A DNA stretch of 64,000 nucleotides from Thermoleophilia bacterium (GTDB taxonomy: Bacteria > Actinomycetota > Thermoleophilia > RBG-16-64-13): positions 124,001 through 188,000 of the forward strand of contig JAOAGT010000002.1 in the NCBI GenBank assembly GCA_026415615.1. Direction: 5' to 3'. Shown here piece after piece: positions 33,534 to 41,632 of the stretch (position 1 is its first letter; each line of letters starts with the position of its first letter). Below the pieces are notes generated by a model, which did not search any database, had not been told where the DNA came from, and was given only the letters and a program-made list of their open reading frames with translations. A program made the position numbers and the translations under genes.

Positions 33534-34927
33534 GAGTACGCCTCACTCTGTGGTTTATCGCCGCTGTGGTGGTGATCCTCGCTGCGATCATGGTAGGTGT
33601 CTACGCTGTTCTATCGGAACAGCTCCGCAGTGATCTGGATGGCAAGCTGATTCAGCAAATTCACCGTTATCAAGAAGCGGTGGCCTCGGCTCCGGATGCG
33701 GAGTCACTTGTTGCTCTTACGCGAGAGTACTTGGCCGGAAACCGAGGGGAATCCTTGGGACGGGCCGGCTTTGTCCTTTCTCTTCTTACCAACCAAGGAG
33801 ATGTGGTTTCTAACTCTAGCGAGGTGCGCCCCGAGGAGTTGCCGCAGGCCAGCGAGTTGCTCGACTCTGGGGTTCCCTTTTCGACAGAAGCCCGTTGGGG
33901 ATCAGAAGACTACCGGGTGGTGGGCACCGTGGTCGAGCTTAAGGGTGAGCCGGTAGCGGCGATCTTTTTGGCTGGATCGATGGAAGCAATTGCGGCTACG
34001 CTGAGGCGGCTGCTTGTACTGCTCGGCCTAGGGGGTCTCGCAGGTTGTGCCGCAGTAGGGCTGGGGTCCTGGGTTCTCTTGGGGCAGGCGCTCGAGCCAG
34101 TTAGCCGGATCACAAGAACAGCAGCCGCTATCACGCGCGAGGATCTTTCGAGGCGTATCGGCTATGAGGGGCCAAACGACGAAATTGGTGAACTCGCCCA
34201 AACCATGGACGCTATGCTTGACCGTCTTGAACAGGCCTTTGCCCTTCAGGAACGCTTCATATCCGACGTGTCGCACGAACTGCGAACCCCGATCACCATA
34301 GCAAAGGGTCATCTTCAGGTTCTGGACAGACAGAGCAACCCTAGCCCAGAGCTGATGCGGGAAGAGCATGCTCTTGTCATCGAGGAACTTGATCGCATGG
34401 ATCGCTTGGTTGGGGATCTGCTGACCTTGGCCCGCGCTGGGCGGGCCGATCTTCTCCACAAAGAGCAGGTGGATTTGGACGTGTTCTTGCGCTCGCTCGT
34501 GCAGCAGGGACCCCATTTGGGTGACAGAGAATGGAAAATCGATTCACTTCCCGGGGGGTCAGTAGAGGCCGACCAGGACCGTCTTACCCAGGTTTTCCTG
34601 AATTTGCTTCAGAACGCAGTGGCCCACACGAAAGAGGGGCAAGTGATAGCCGTCGGTGGGCGCTGGAATCCCAGCAGGCGCGGCGTCTCCCTTTGGGTTA
34701 GAGATGAAGGCGAAGGCATGAGCGAAGAGGTGCGAAGGCAAGTGTTTGAGCGCTTCTACCGCGGCGAAGGGCGACCGTCGGGGGGACGGGTAGGGCTAGG
34801 GCTGGCCATTGCTCGGGCATTGGTGGAGGCACATGGCGGAACCATCGAAGTCGAGAGCTCGCCCGGCCGAGGGGCTAAGTTTGTGGTGACCTTGCCGGCT
34901 TTTTCGCCTTCAGCAACGCGGTCTTGA
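33530..34927 (+). CDS. Membrane sensor histidine kinase
   Basis: Partner kinase of the preceding regulator, starting at TTG overlapping its stop. Order: helix (LTLWFIAAVVVILAAIMVGVYAVL), an extracytoplasmic domain of about 130 residues, a second helix (LLVLLGLGGLAGCAAVGLGSWVLL), HAMP (RITRTAAAITREDLSRRIGYEGPNDEIGELAQTMDAML), the phosphoacceptor motif FISDVSHELRTPITI (His near residue 248), and the ATPase boxes FLNLLQNAVAHT, VRDEGEGM, FERFYRGEG and GLGLAIARALVEAHGG. It resembles CutS/BaeS-type kinases. The stimulus is unknown. Confidence 0.94.
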   Translation: MRVRLTLWFIAAVVVILAAIMVGVYAVLSEQLRSDLDGKLIQQIHRYQEAVASAPDAESLVALTREYLAGNRGESLGRAGFVLSLLTNQGDVVSNSSEVRPEELPQASELLDSGVPFSTEARWGSEDYRVVGTVVELKGEPVAAIFLAGSMEAIAATLRRLLVLLGLGGLAGCAAVGLGSWVLLGQALEPVSRITRTAAAITREDLSRRIGYEGPNDEIGELAQTMDAMLDRLEQAFALQERFISDVSHELRTPITIAKGHLQVLDRQSNPSPELMREEHALVIEELDRMDRLVGDLLTLARAGRADLLHKEQVDLDVFLRSLVQQGPHLGDREWKIDSLPGGSVEADQDRLTQVFLNLLQNAVAHTKEGQVIAVGGRWNPSRRGVSLWVRDEGEGMSEEVRRQVFERFYRGEGRPSGGRVGLGLAIARALVEAHGGTIEVESSPGRGAKFVVTLPAFSPSATRS

Positions 34928-34962
34928 CCGCTGTCTTGTGGACGCGTGCTTGGTAAGAAAAT

Positions 34963-34991
34963 TCTCATTTTGTTCTTAAGAATGTCTCATT
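34963..34991. promoter_or_regulatory. 22-bp spaced TCTCATT direct repeat around a palindrome
   Basis: tctcatt occurs at 34963-34969 and 34985-34991, exactly two helical turns apart. Between them lies the palindrome ttcttaagaa (34973-34982). It is 50 bp upstream of the Gln-rich protein start and just after the kinase gene, a likely binding site for the adjacent OmpR-type regulator. The link to that regulator is inference. Confidence 0.45.
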
Positions 34992-35040
34992 ACGCCTCTC
35001 TAGACTGATCTTGCCAATAAGGTTAGGGAGGTGATGAAAG

Positions 35041-35739
35041 ATGACTAAGAAGCGCAAATTACTCGTAGTTGCTGGGGTGATAGCGCTCTTGGTGCTGGCT
35101 GCAACCGGGACGGCTCTAGCTACTGGTGTGGTCAGCGACAGTCCGCAGACCGATGCCGCTGTTTCGGCGGACCAGACCGCGACGGGCGATCAGATTCGCG
35201 AACAAGCCCGTGATCAGGCCCGCGACCAGCTGCGTGACCGGGATCAGCTCAAGGACGGCACGGGCGAGAACTGCGTCGGGGGATGCAGCCAGGGTCCGAC
35301 TTCTGCCGGTAACGATGATGCCCGCGGCGGGGCTGTGCGGGGCGCTGGAACGGCAGCTCCCGAGGGTGCCGGACAGCAATTCCGCGTAGGCGCCACCGAC
35401 GCTGGCCCGAACGCTGGCGAGACCCTGCGGGCGCGTGTGCGCGATCAGCAGCAGACCTGCCAAGAGCAGCAGGAGTGCACCCATCAGCAAACTCGCACTC
35501 AGACGCGGCTGTGCGATCAGCAGGAAGCGTGTGGCCAGCAGCAGCTAGAGCTGCAGGAGCAGGCCCGGATTCAGGGGCAGGAGCAGGCTTGTATTCAGCA
35601 GCAAGCCTGTGTGCAGGAGCAAGCCCGCGTTCGGGAGCAAGCTGCTATTCAGCAGCAAGCCCCTGTTCAGGAGCAAGCCGGTGTTTGCAGCTGCGCTGGG
35701 CCGGGTGGAAGTGGCGGGCCGGCTAGAAACGGTAGGTAG
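35041..35739 (+). CDS. Secreted Gln-rich protein with hexapeptide repeats
   Basis: A 232-residue protein with a strong ribosome site (GGGAGGTGAT) and a classical signal peptide (KKRKLLVVAGVIALLVLAATGTALA). The mature part starts with Arg/Asp/Gln repeats (DQIREQARDQARDQLRDRDQL), has a Gly/Ala-rich middle, and ends in Gln-rich sequence with seven or more Cys. Near residues 175-212 a six-residue unit of the form A-x-[IV]-Q-x-Q repeats (ACIQQQ, ACVQEQ, ARVREQ, AAIQQQ, APVQEQ). No family is recognised. Possible roles are a wall or matrix protein, or a metal- or redox-active Cys-rich protein. The upstream two-component system probably controls it. Confidence 0.75.
   Translation: MTKKRKLLVVAGVIALLVLAATGTALATGVVSDSPQTDAAVSADQTATGDQIREQARDQARDQLRDRDQLKDGTGENCVGGCSQGPTSAGNDDARGGAVRGAGTAAPEGAGQQFRVGATDAGPNAGETLRARVRDQQQTCQEQQECTHQQTRTQTRLCDQQEACGQQQLELQEQARIQGQEQACIQQQACVQEQARVREQAAIQQQAPVQEQAGVCSCAGPGGSGGPARNGR
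35563..35676 (+). repeat. 18-bp tandem repeats within the Gln-rich gene
   Basis: Six 18-bp units of the type gcctgtgtgcaggagcaa lie at 35563-35580, 35587-35604, 35605-35622, 35623-35640, 35641-35658 and 35659-35676. A 6-bp insertion separates the first two; the others are contiguous. Each encodes one hexapeptide. The units differ mainly in their first six bases. Confidence 0.85.
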
Positions 35740-35835
35740 GAAAGGGCACGCGACGGGCCAGGGGCGCGCGGCCGGCGAAAAGCAGCAATAGGCCAAAGCG
35801 AAAAAGCGAAAGCCAAACCAAACGAGAAAGAAAGT

Positions 35836-35874
35836 CGCGGGGCGGGGCCCCTTACAAAGGGGCCCCGCCCCGCG
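35836..35874. terminator. Long G+C hairpin between convergent genes
   Basis: A perfect 18-bp stem, cgcggggcggggcccctt (35836-35853) with 35857-35874, has a 3-nt loop (aca). It sits between the Gln-rich gene (+) and the end of lysC (-) and could stop transcription from both sides, although neither flank has a clean T-run; the minus side reads ACTTTCTTTCT. Confidence 0.65.
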
Positions 35875-35921
35875 TCAACGTCTTCTAAAGCCGACCTTGC
35901 GTCTGATGTGAACGTTGCGTT

Positions 35922-37268
35922 TTAGCTAAAGACCTCTTCCCGCGTGATCATTCCTTCGTGCAGCTTGAAAGCAGCATGGATCGCACGCACCGCCGTTTCG
36001 ACGTGCTGCTTACGAATCACGCAGCTTATCTTGATGGAGCTGGTGGAGATCATCTCGATGTTGATGTTGTTTTCCGCTAGGGTCTCAAACATCTTGGCGG
36101 CGATACCCGGATAGGTCTTCATTCCGGCGCCCACCAGCGTGACTTTGGCCACATCCTTGTCAAGGTCGTAGGAGGAGAACCCGAGCTCCTTTTGAAGTTC
36201 GTCAAGGACTGCTGCCACCTTGGGTAGGTCCGACTCTGCCACAGTAAACGAGATGTCAGCCTTGCCACCCGCAGAAACGTTCTGGATTATCACGTCCACA
36301 TTTATGTTGGCTTTGGCTAGTTCAGAGAAGACGCGGGCGGCGACACCCACCCGGTCGGGGAGGTCGTGGATGGTGACCTTTGCGTCATCAAGGGCGTAAG
36401 TTACACCGGAGATGATGGCCTGTTCCATGCCTTTCACTTCCTGTCCGATCAGAGTTCCCGGGTTTTCAGTAAAGCTCGAGCGTACCCACAAGGGTACGTT
36501 ATACCGCCGAGCAATTTCGATGCTGCGAAGCATCATCACCTTGGCGCCACCAGCAGTTAGCTCAAGCATCTCGTCGTTAGATATGAAGTCCAGCTTGCGG
36601 GCTTCAGGTACTATCCGTGGATCAGCCGTGTAGACTCCGTCCACGTCTGTATAGATGATGCAGGCTTCTGCTCCCAATGCTGCAGCCAGGGCCACCGCTG
36701 TAGTGTCGGAGCCCCCGCGCCCTAAGGTGGTTACATCTTGGGTGGTTGAGACCCCCTGGAATCCTGCCACCAGGACAATCTTGCCCTCTTCAAGAGCGCG
36801 ACGGATGCGGTGAGGTCTAATGTCGAGAATCTTAGCTTTTGTGTGCACAGTGTCAGTGACGATACCCGCCTGCGAGCCTGTAAGAGAGATGGCGTCGTAG
36901 CCTAAGTCATGTATAGCCATGGCCACGAGGGCCGCCGAAATCCGCTCTCCGGTGGAAAGGAGCATATCCATCTCCCGGGCAGGCGGGTTGTCAGAGATTT
37001 CTTTAGCGAGCTCTATTAGTTCGTCAGTGGTGTCGCCACGTGCCGAGACGACCGCTACCACGGGGTGCCCTTGTTTGTAGACGTCGACTATGCGTTTGGC
37101 CGCCCGTTTGATGCAGGCGGCGTCTGCCACCGACGTACCTCCAAACTTCATGACGATTATGTTGGTGCGCTCTGTTTTTTCCTCCGGGCCTCCGAGGACA
37201 ACGTACTTAGAGCCAAGGGCTTCTTCGGTCCTGGGGAGGTCCTGCCTGGATTGCTCCTGCTCGGACAC
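35922..37268 (-). CDS. lysC: Aspartokinase
   Basis: Phosphorylates aspartate, the first step to lysine, diaminopimelate, threonine and methionine. The kinase domain starts with IIVMKFGGTSVADAACIKRA (about residue 37), with SARGDTTDEL, LSTGERISAALVAMAI, FQGVSTTQDVTTLGRGGSDTTAVALAAAL and YTDVDGVYTADPRIV. Two ACT domains follow (KVTIHDLPDRVGVAARVFSELAKANINVDVIIQN; KVTLVGAGMKTYPGIAAKMFETLAENNINIEMIST). GTG 37268 has GAGG about 5 nt upstream and gives an extra N-terminal segment of about 35 residues not usual for the family. It is the last gene of the dnaX-ybaB-recR group. Confidence 0.97.
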   Translation of the reverse strand: MSEQEQSRQDLPRTEEALGSKYVVLGGPEEKTERTNIIVMKFGGTSVADAACIKRAAKRIVDVYKQGHPVVAVVSARGDTTDELIELAKEISDNPPAREMDMLLSTGERISAALVAMAIHDLGYDAISLTGSQAGIVTDTVHTKAKILDIRPHRIRRALEEGKIVLVAGFQGVSTTQDVTTLGRGGSDTTAVALAAALGAEACIIYTDVDGVYTADPRIVPEARKLDFISNDEMLELTAGGAKVMMLRSIEIARRYNVPLWVRSSFTENPGTLIGQEVKGMEQAIISGVTYALDDAKVTIHDLPDRVGVAARVFSELAKANINVDVIIQNVSAGGKADISFTVAESDLPKVAAVLDELQKELGFSSYDLDKDVAKVTLVGAGMKTYPGIAAKMFETLAENNINIEMISTSSIKISCVIRKQHVETAVRAIHAAFKLHEGMITREEVFS

Positions 37269-37324
37269 CTTATCCTCGCTCCCGTGATATTGGATTTACG
37301 TGACGAGCAGATTCTAGCGGATTT

Positions 37325-37930
37325 CTAGAATTCCCGACGAGCGGCAAGAGCACGGCCCAGAGTGACCTCGTCCGCGTATTCCAGGTCTCCACCCATGGGC
37401 AGCCCAGCGGCAGGGCGGGTAACACGAAGTGATCCGGAGGACGTCAGCGGTTTAAGCTGCTCTGCGATGTAAAGGGCGGTGGCCTCGCCGGCTAGGTTGG
37501 GATTGGTGGCGACAATCACTTCGCGCACGCCTTCTTCCTCTACGCGGTCGAACAATTCCTGGAGGTGTAGTTTCTCGGGGCCAATGCCATCCAAGGGCGA
37601 AAGCGCCCCGCCCAATACATGGTAAAGACCGTGGTACTCGTGAGTGCGTTCGATACTAATCAGGTCTGCTGGTTCTTCCACGACACAGATTACCGTCTGA
37701 TCCCGTGTGGGATCAGTGCAGATGGTGCAGAGTTCCTGCTCGGTTAGATGGAAACAACGGCGACAAAAGCGAACTGTTTCTTTGACTTCAATAAGGGCAT
37801 AAGCCAGAGGTAGGACCTCCTCGGGCGACAACCGCAGCAGATGAAAAGCGAGGCGCTGCGCTGTTCTAGGACCAATTCCCGGAAGTTTGGTGAGCTCGGT
37901 GATGAGTTTTTGAACTGCTGGACTAAACAT
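37325..37930 (-). CDS. recR: Recombination mediator RecR
   Basis: With RecO/RecF it loads RecA on single-stranded gaps. The 201 residues are the standard length: helix-hairpin-helix (LTKLPGIGPRTAQRLAFHLL), a C4 zinc finger (CRRCFHLTEQELCTIC, residues about 55-70), a Toprim domain (VICVVEEPADLISIERTHEYHGLYHVLGGALSPLDGIGPE) and VIVATNPNLAGEATALYIAEQLK. The C-terminus carries the usual GLPMGGDLEYADEVTLGRALAAR. It lies between ybaB and lysC on one strand. Confidence 0.98.
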   Translation of the reverse strand: MFSPAVQKLITELTKLPGIGPRTAQRLAFHLLRLSPEEVLPLAYALIEVKETVRFCRRCFHLTEQELCTICTDPTRDQTVICVVEEPADLISIERTHEYHGLYHVLGGALSPLDGIGPEKLHLQELFDRVEEEGVREVIVATNPNLAGEATALYIAEQLKPLTSSGSLRVTRPAAGLPMGGDLEYADEVTLGRALAARREF

Positions 37931-37999
37931 TGCCCTAGCTTGTCATGCGTGCCGAAATACGGCCTGAAGCAGTCCGCGCAAAGCTAGCAGCGTCAGCGC

Positions 38000-38317
38000 T
38001 TAGAAAGGCAGCCCCGGGATACTTAGTCCTGCGGTTAGGCCACCAAGTTTGCGATTAGCAAGTTCCTGAGCCGAGCGCAGGGCTTCGTTTACGGCGGCCA
38101 GAATCATGTCTTCAAGCATCTCAACATCTTCGGGATCCACGGCCGCGGGGTCAATCTTGATGCTTTTGACCTCCATGCCGCCGGAAACCTGGACGGTGAC
38201 CATGCCGCCCCCTGCAGACGCTTCGACAGTCTCGTTGGCCAGTTCCTCTTGCACCCGAGCCATCTCGGCCTGCATCTTTTGGACTTGCTTTAGCATCTTT
38301 TGGTAGTTAGGGTTCAC
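38000..38317 (-). CDS. YbaB/EbfC nucleoid-associated protein
   Basis: A 105-residue DNA-binding protein. The N-terminal helix (MLKQVQKMQAEMARVQEELANETVEAS) is followed by the conserved core GGGMVTVQVSGGMEVKSIKIDPAAVDPEDVEMLEDMILAAVNEALRSAQEL. GTG 38317 has AGGAGAA upstream. It lies in its classical place between dnaX and recR (33 bp from dnaX, 69 bp from recR). Confidence 0.97.
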   Translation of the reverse strand: MNPNYQKMLKQVQKMQAEMARVQEELANETVEASAGGGMVTVQVSGGMEVKSIKIDPAAVDPEDVEMLEDMILAAVNEALRSAQELANRKLGGLTAGLSIPGLPF

Positions 38318-38350
38318 GGCTTCTCCTGAGCTGTTCCCATCTCGACTGCT

Positions 38351-40078
38351 CTAATCGGAAGATTCCTCGTCTATGATTTCCGCGTCGAATTCCTGCTTCA
38401 GCCTCGCTAACAATTCGTCCCGCGAAAGGATTCTAGCACCTTCCTCCTCTGGCATCGGCGGCGGAGCAGTACTGTCTAACCTGGTCAGTATGCGAAATTG
38501 TTTGCCGGTAAGGCTGTACAAGACTCGCGCAACTGCTTGCGCGTTTGGATCTCGTGAGACCTGGGTGGCCTGAAAGGTAAAGCCAGCAGGAAACTTGATG
38601 ACAAGCTCGTCGCCCTCCAGTGCGTCCGGCTTGCCTTCCGCCAGCAAAGCTGCGAGAGCAGGGTGGCGTTTTCTCAGCGTCTCGATGATCACCGGCCAGG
38701 CGCGGGTGAGGTGCTCTAGGTCAGGATGCACCCGGCGGGGTATTGTTGCGGAGGGCTCTTCCACTCGAGCTGCGCTATCTTCTACTGGAGCTGCGCTCTC
38801 CCCGGGCAGCTGAGACGAAAGTATTGTGATGGACTCCGGAGGGGGCGGCGAGGCAATCTCCGCCTGTGCAGTGGGTGCTGGGGCCGGCGTTGGTGCCTCC
38901 ACACTCCCTGGCGCCATTCCTCCAGCTTCTACTCGTGCTGCCGATCTTGCCGGAGCTGTTGTGGAGATCGCTTGCTTTCCGTCCGGCTGGTAGGTTAGCT
39001 TGATGAGAGCCATTTCGACTTCCAGCCTGGGGTCGGAACCCTGACGGGCTGCTCTTAGCACCTCACCCAAGAGATCCATGAATGCCGTGATCTCGGTTAC
39101 CTCGAGCTCCGCCGCTTGGGCGCGCAGACGGTCGAGTTGTTCTTGAGTAGCAGGCATTCCGGAAAGCACATCTGGGGCAAACTTGGCCACAAAAAGGTCA
39201 CGCAGATGACTGAGCAGTTCTCGAACAAATTGGACGTAATCGGCACCCAATTGGCTGAGTTGCTCCACAAGTAGAAGCGCTCCACGAATGTCTCGATTGT
39301 GAACCAGCTCCACAATTTCAAACAGAAGGTCCTGCCGGACCATGCCTAGGATGTCCAGGGTCTCCTCGAGAGTGATGCGGCCCTGGGTGTACAGAGAGAG
39401 CTGCTCCAACAGGCCGACGGCGTCTCGGAAGCTGCCAGCGGCTGCCCGCGCAATGACGTTAAGGGCCGGCTCGACTACCGTGATGCCTTCCTTCTCGGCT
39501 ATCTCGGCAAGAACTCTCACAACCTCAGCATTTGACGGCCGTCGAAAGTCAAAACGCTGGCAGCGTGAGAGTACTGTTTGGGGCACTTTGTACGGTTCCG
39601 TTGTAGCCAGAACAAAAACTGCGTGGGCGGGAGGTTCCTCCAGAGTCTTAAGCAATGCATTAAAAGCGTGTCCGGATAGCATGTGCACTTCATCCAGGAT
39701 GTAGACCTTGGTTCGCGCCTCCACCGGGGCGAAGTGCACCTTATCCAACAAGCTCTCGGTTATATCGTCTACCTGCCGATGAGAGGCTGCGTCCATTTCC
39801 ACAACGTCAAGCGAAGTTCCTCGGCGGATTGCCTGACACTGCGGGCATGTGCCGTCGGGCGTAGGGGTAGGCTTGCTGCCTCCGGATTCACAGTTAAGAG
39901 CCATGGCCAGAATCTTGGCCGTGGACGTTTTTCCTATCCCCCGCGGTCCGGCAAATAAGTACGCATGACTGACCTGATCATGTGTGATGGCATTGATCAG
40001 CGTGCGGGTGATGTGTTCCTGGCCGATTACTTCTTCAAAACGCGTCGGCCTATACTTGCGGTAAAAAGATACAGTCAT
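38351..40078 (-). CDS. dnaX: DNA polymerase III subunit gamma/tau
   Basis: Clamp-loader ATPase. Walker A is AGPRGIGKTSTAKI (residues 43-56), followed by the zinc module, Walker B YILDEVHMLSGHAFNALLKTLEEPP, the sensor VLATTEPYKVPQTVLSRCQRFDF and the helical collar domain. Only three module cysteines are visible (63, 78 and 81); the second of the usual four is replaced by DGT. A Pro/Ala-rich linker (residues about 375-455) leads to a tau-like C-terminal domain (LEHLTRAWPVIIETLRKRHPALAALL). ATG 40078 is the first codon of the conserved start MTVSFYRKYRP. Confidence 0.97.
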   Translation of the reverse strand: MTVSFYRKYRPTRFEEVIGQEHITRTLINAITHDQVSHAYLFAGPRGIGKTSTAKILAMALNCESGGSKPTPTPDGTCPQCQAIRRGTSLDVVEMDAASHRQVDDITESLLDKVHFAPVEARTKVYILDEVHMLSGHAFNALLKTLEEPPAHAVFVLATTEPYKVPQTVLSRCQRFDFRRPSNAEVVRVLAEIAEKEGITVVEPALNVIARAAAGSFRDAVGLLEQLSLYTQGRITLEETLDILGMVRQDLLFEIVELVHNRDIRGALLLVEQLSQLGADYVQFVRELLSHLRDLFVAKFAPDVLSGMPATQEQLDRLRAQAAELEVTEITAFMDLLGEVLRAARQGSDPRLEVEMALIKLTYQPDGKQAISTTAPARSAARVEAGGMAPGSVEAPTPAPAPTAQAEIASPPPPESITILSSQLPGESAAPVEDSAARVEEPSATIPRRVHPDLEHLTRAWPVIIETLRKRHPALAALLAEGKPDALEGDELVIKFPAGFTFQATQVSRDPNAQAVARVLYSLTGKQFRILTRLDSTAPPPMPEEEGARILSRDELLARLKQEFDAEIIDEESSD

Positions 40079-40166
40079 CCGCTGGGCTGCTCCCTGCTTG
40101 GGCAGAAACTAGCGCACTAGAATTATACAATGCCGTTCGTCTATTCCCGCTTCAAGGAGGCTTCAT

Positions 40167-41594
40167 ATGAGGATCATGCTCATCCAGCCTCCAGCAGGTG
40201 GTTATCTTGGTTACGAGAAGCTAGTCAAGACTGAGCCTTTGGGACTCGAGGCTTTGGCCGCCGTTGTCCCGACTCACGAAATTGAGCTGTTTGATATGCG
40301 GCTGGACTCCAAGCTGGAGGCTGCGCTTGATCGGTTCTGTCCGGATATTTGCGCGATTTCTTGCTCCTTTACCATGTCCGTTCCTGCTGCTCTCGCGTGC
40401 GCACAAACTATAAGGCGAACATGTCCAGGGGCCTTCATAGTAGTGGGAGGAGTTCACGCGAGCATCTCTCCCGCTGACTTCGCTTGTTCGGCGGTAGACG
40501 CTGTGGTCAAGGGAGAAGGGGAGGTAACCTTTGCCGAGTTGGTGCAAGTTCTGGAGGATGGTCGAGACCCACGTGCAGTAAGAGGGCTTTACCTAAACAC
40601 AGAGTCTGGCCAGATTTTCACTGGTGCGCGGCCTCTGGTGGATGACCTCGATCGGCTTCCTCTGCCGCGGCGTAACCTTGGGAAACGGCGCAAAAGGGAC
40701 TACTACTTCAATCTGTGGCGGCCGTTTGCACTGGTTGAGACTGCGCGGGGCTGCTCCCACCACTGTGTGTTTTGCTCGGTCTGGCGCTTTTACCAGGGTA
40801 AGGTGCGCTACAAATCGCCGGAACGTGTGGTTGCCGAACTCGCGCAAGTGGACGCGCCCTACGTGCTTTTTACAGATGACAACTTTCTTGGTGACATATC
40901 GCGAGCCAAGAGAATTGCCGAGCTTCTTTGTGCGCATGGCATCGAGAAGAAGTATGCGATGCAAGTTCGTGCCGACGACGTAGCGGAGCACCCCGAAGTC
41001 ATAGACCAGTGGCATGAGGCAGGTTTGCGCCACGTGCTTATCGGTTTTGAAGCAAGTACCGACGCCGGACTGGCCAATCTGAGAAAGGACACCAAGGCCC
41101 AAACTGCACAGGAGGCTATGCGCGTTCTGCGACGTTTCTCGGATATTGGTGTCACGGGCTCGTTTATTGTTGACCCGTCCTTTGGGAAAGAGGATTTCGC
41201 CCGTCTGCGAGACTACGTGGCCAGTCTAGGGATATCGTCTCCGCAGTTTACGGTGCTTACTCCCCTTCCAGGCACAGTTCTTTACCACGCTATGAAACAC
41301 AAGCTCGTTACTCGTGACTATCGGTTGTTTGACTTTCTCCATGCTGTGTTGCCAACGCGGATGGGCTGTGTCGAGTTTTATCGAGAATTTGCCAATCTTT
41401 ACAGAGCTGCGTATGCCAAGAAGCAAGACTTGCTGAGAAAGCTACCTAGCTTTCTGCGTGGGCTTGCTTCCCGGGCATACACGTTGTCGCAGCTTCGCGG
41501 AGTGGTTCAGACCTTCAAGATGGTCTGTGACCCAGATGCCTATTTAGAATCATGTCCCGAAGAAGAGGAACTTCTCGACCCCTATTCCGGGTGA
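40167..41594 (+). CDS. B12-binding-type radical SAM enzyme (HpnR/BchE-like)
   Basis: ATG 40167 has AAGGAGG upstream. The N-terminal 150 residues form a Rossmann-like cobalamin-binding-type domain (MRIMLIQPPAGGYLG; IVVGGVHASISPADF; VVKGEGEVTFAELV), without the DxHxxG motif for base-off binding. The radical SAM domain has the 4Fe-4S motif CSHHCVFC (Cys196, 200, 203), then CSVWRFYQGKVRYKSPERVVAEL and VLFTDDNFLGD. This set resembles the hopanoid C-3 methylase HpnR and related methyl/cyclase enzymes. The function is probably modification of a lipid or pigment precursor; the specific substrate is a guess. It lies between dnaX and an antiporter gene. Confidence 0.85.
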   Translation: MRIMLIQPPAGGYLGYEKLVKTEPLGLEALAAVVPTHEIELFDMRLDSKLEAALDRFCPDICAISCSFTMSVPAALACAQTIRRTCPGAFIVVGGVHASISPADFACSAVDAVVKGEGEVTFAELVQVLEDGRDPRAVRGLYLNTESGQIFTGARPLVDDLDRLPLPRRNLGKRRKRDYYFNLWRPFALVETARGCSHHCVFCSVWRFYQGKVRYKSPERVVAELAQVDAPYVLFTDDNFLGDISRAKRIAELLCAHGIEKKYAMQVRADDVAEHPEVIDQWHEAGLRHVLIGFEASTDAGLANLRKDTKAQTAQEAMRVLRRFSDIGVTGSFIVDPSFGKEDFARLRDYVASLGISSPQFTVLTPLPGTVLYHAMKHKLVTRDYRLFDFLHAVLPTRMGCVEFYREFANLYRAAYAKKQDLLRKLPSFLRGLASRAYTLSQLRGVVQTFKMVCDPDAYLESCPEEEELLDPYSG

Positions 41595-41632
41595 AGCGCC
41601 ATATAACGTCCAGCCCAAGGCGGGCTACGAGG

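Noticed and set aside
35563-35676. CRISPR-like array
   Set aside because: The 18-bp repeats are contiguous, in frame and coding, with no spacers; no cas genes are present.
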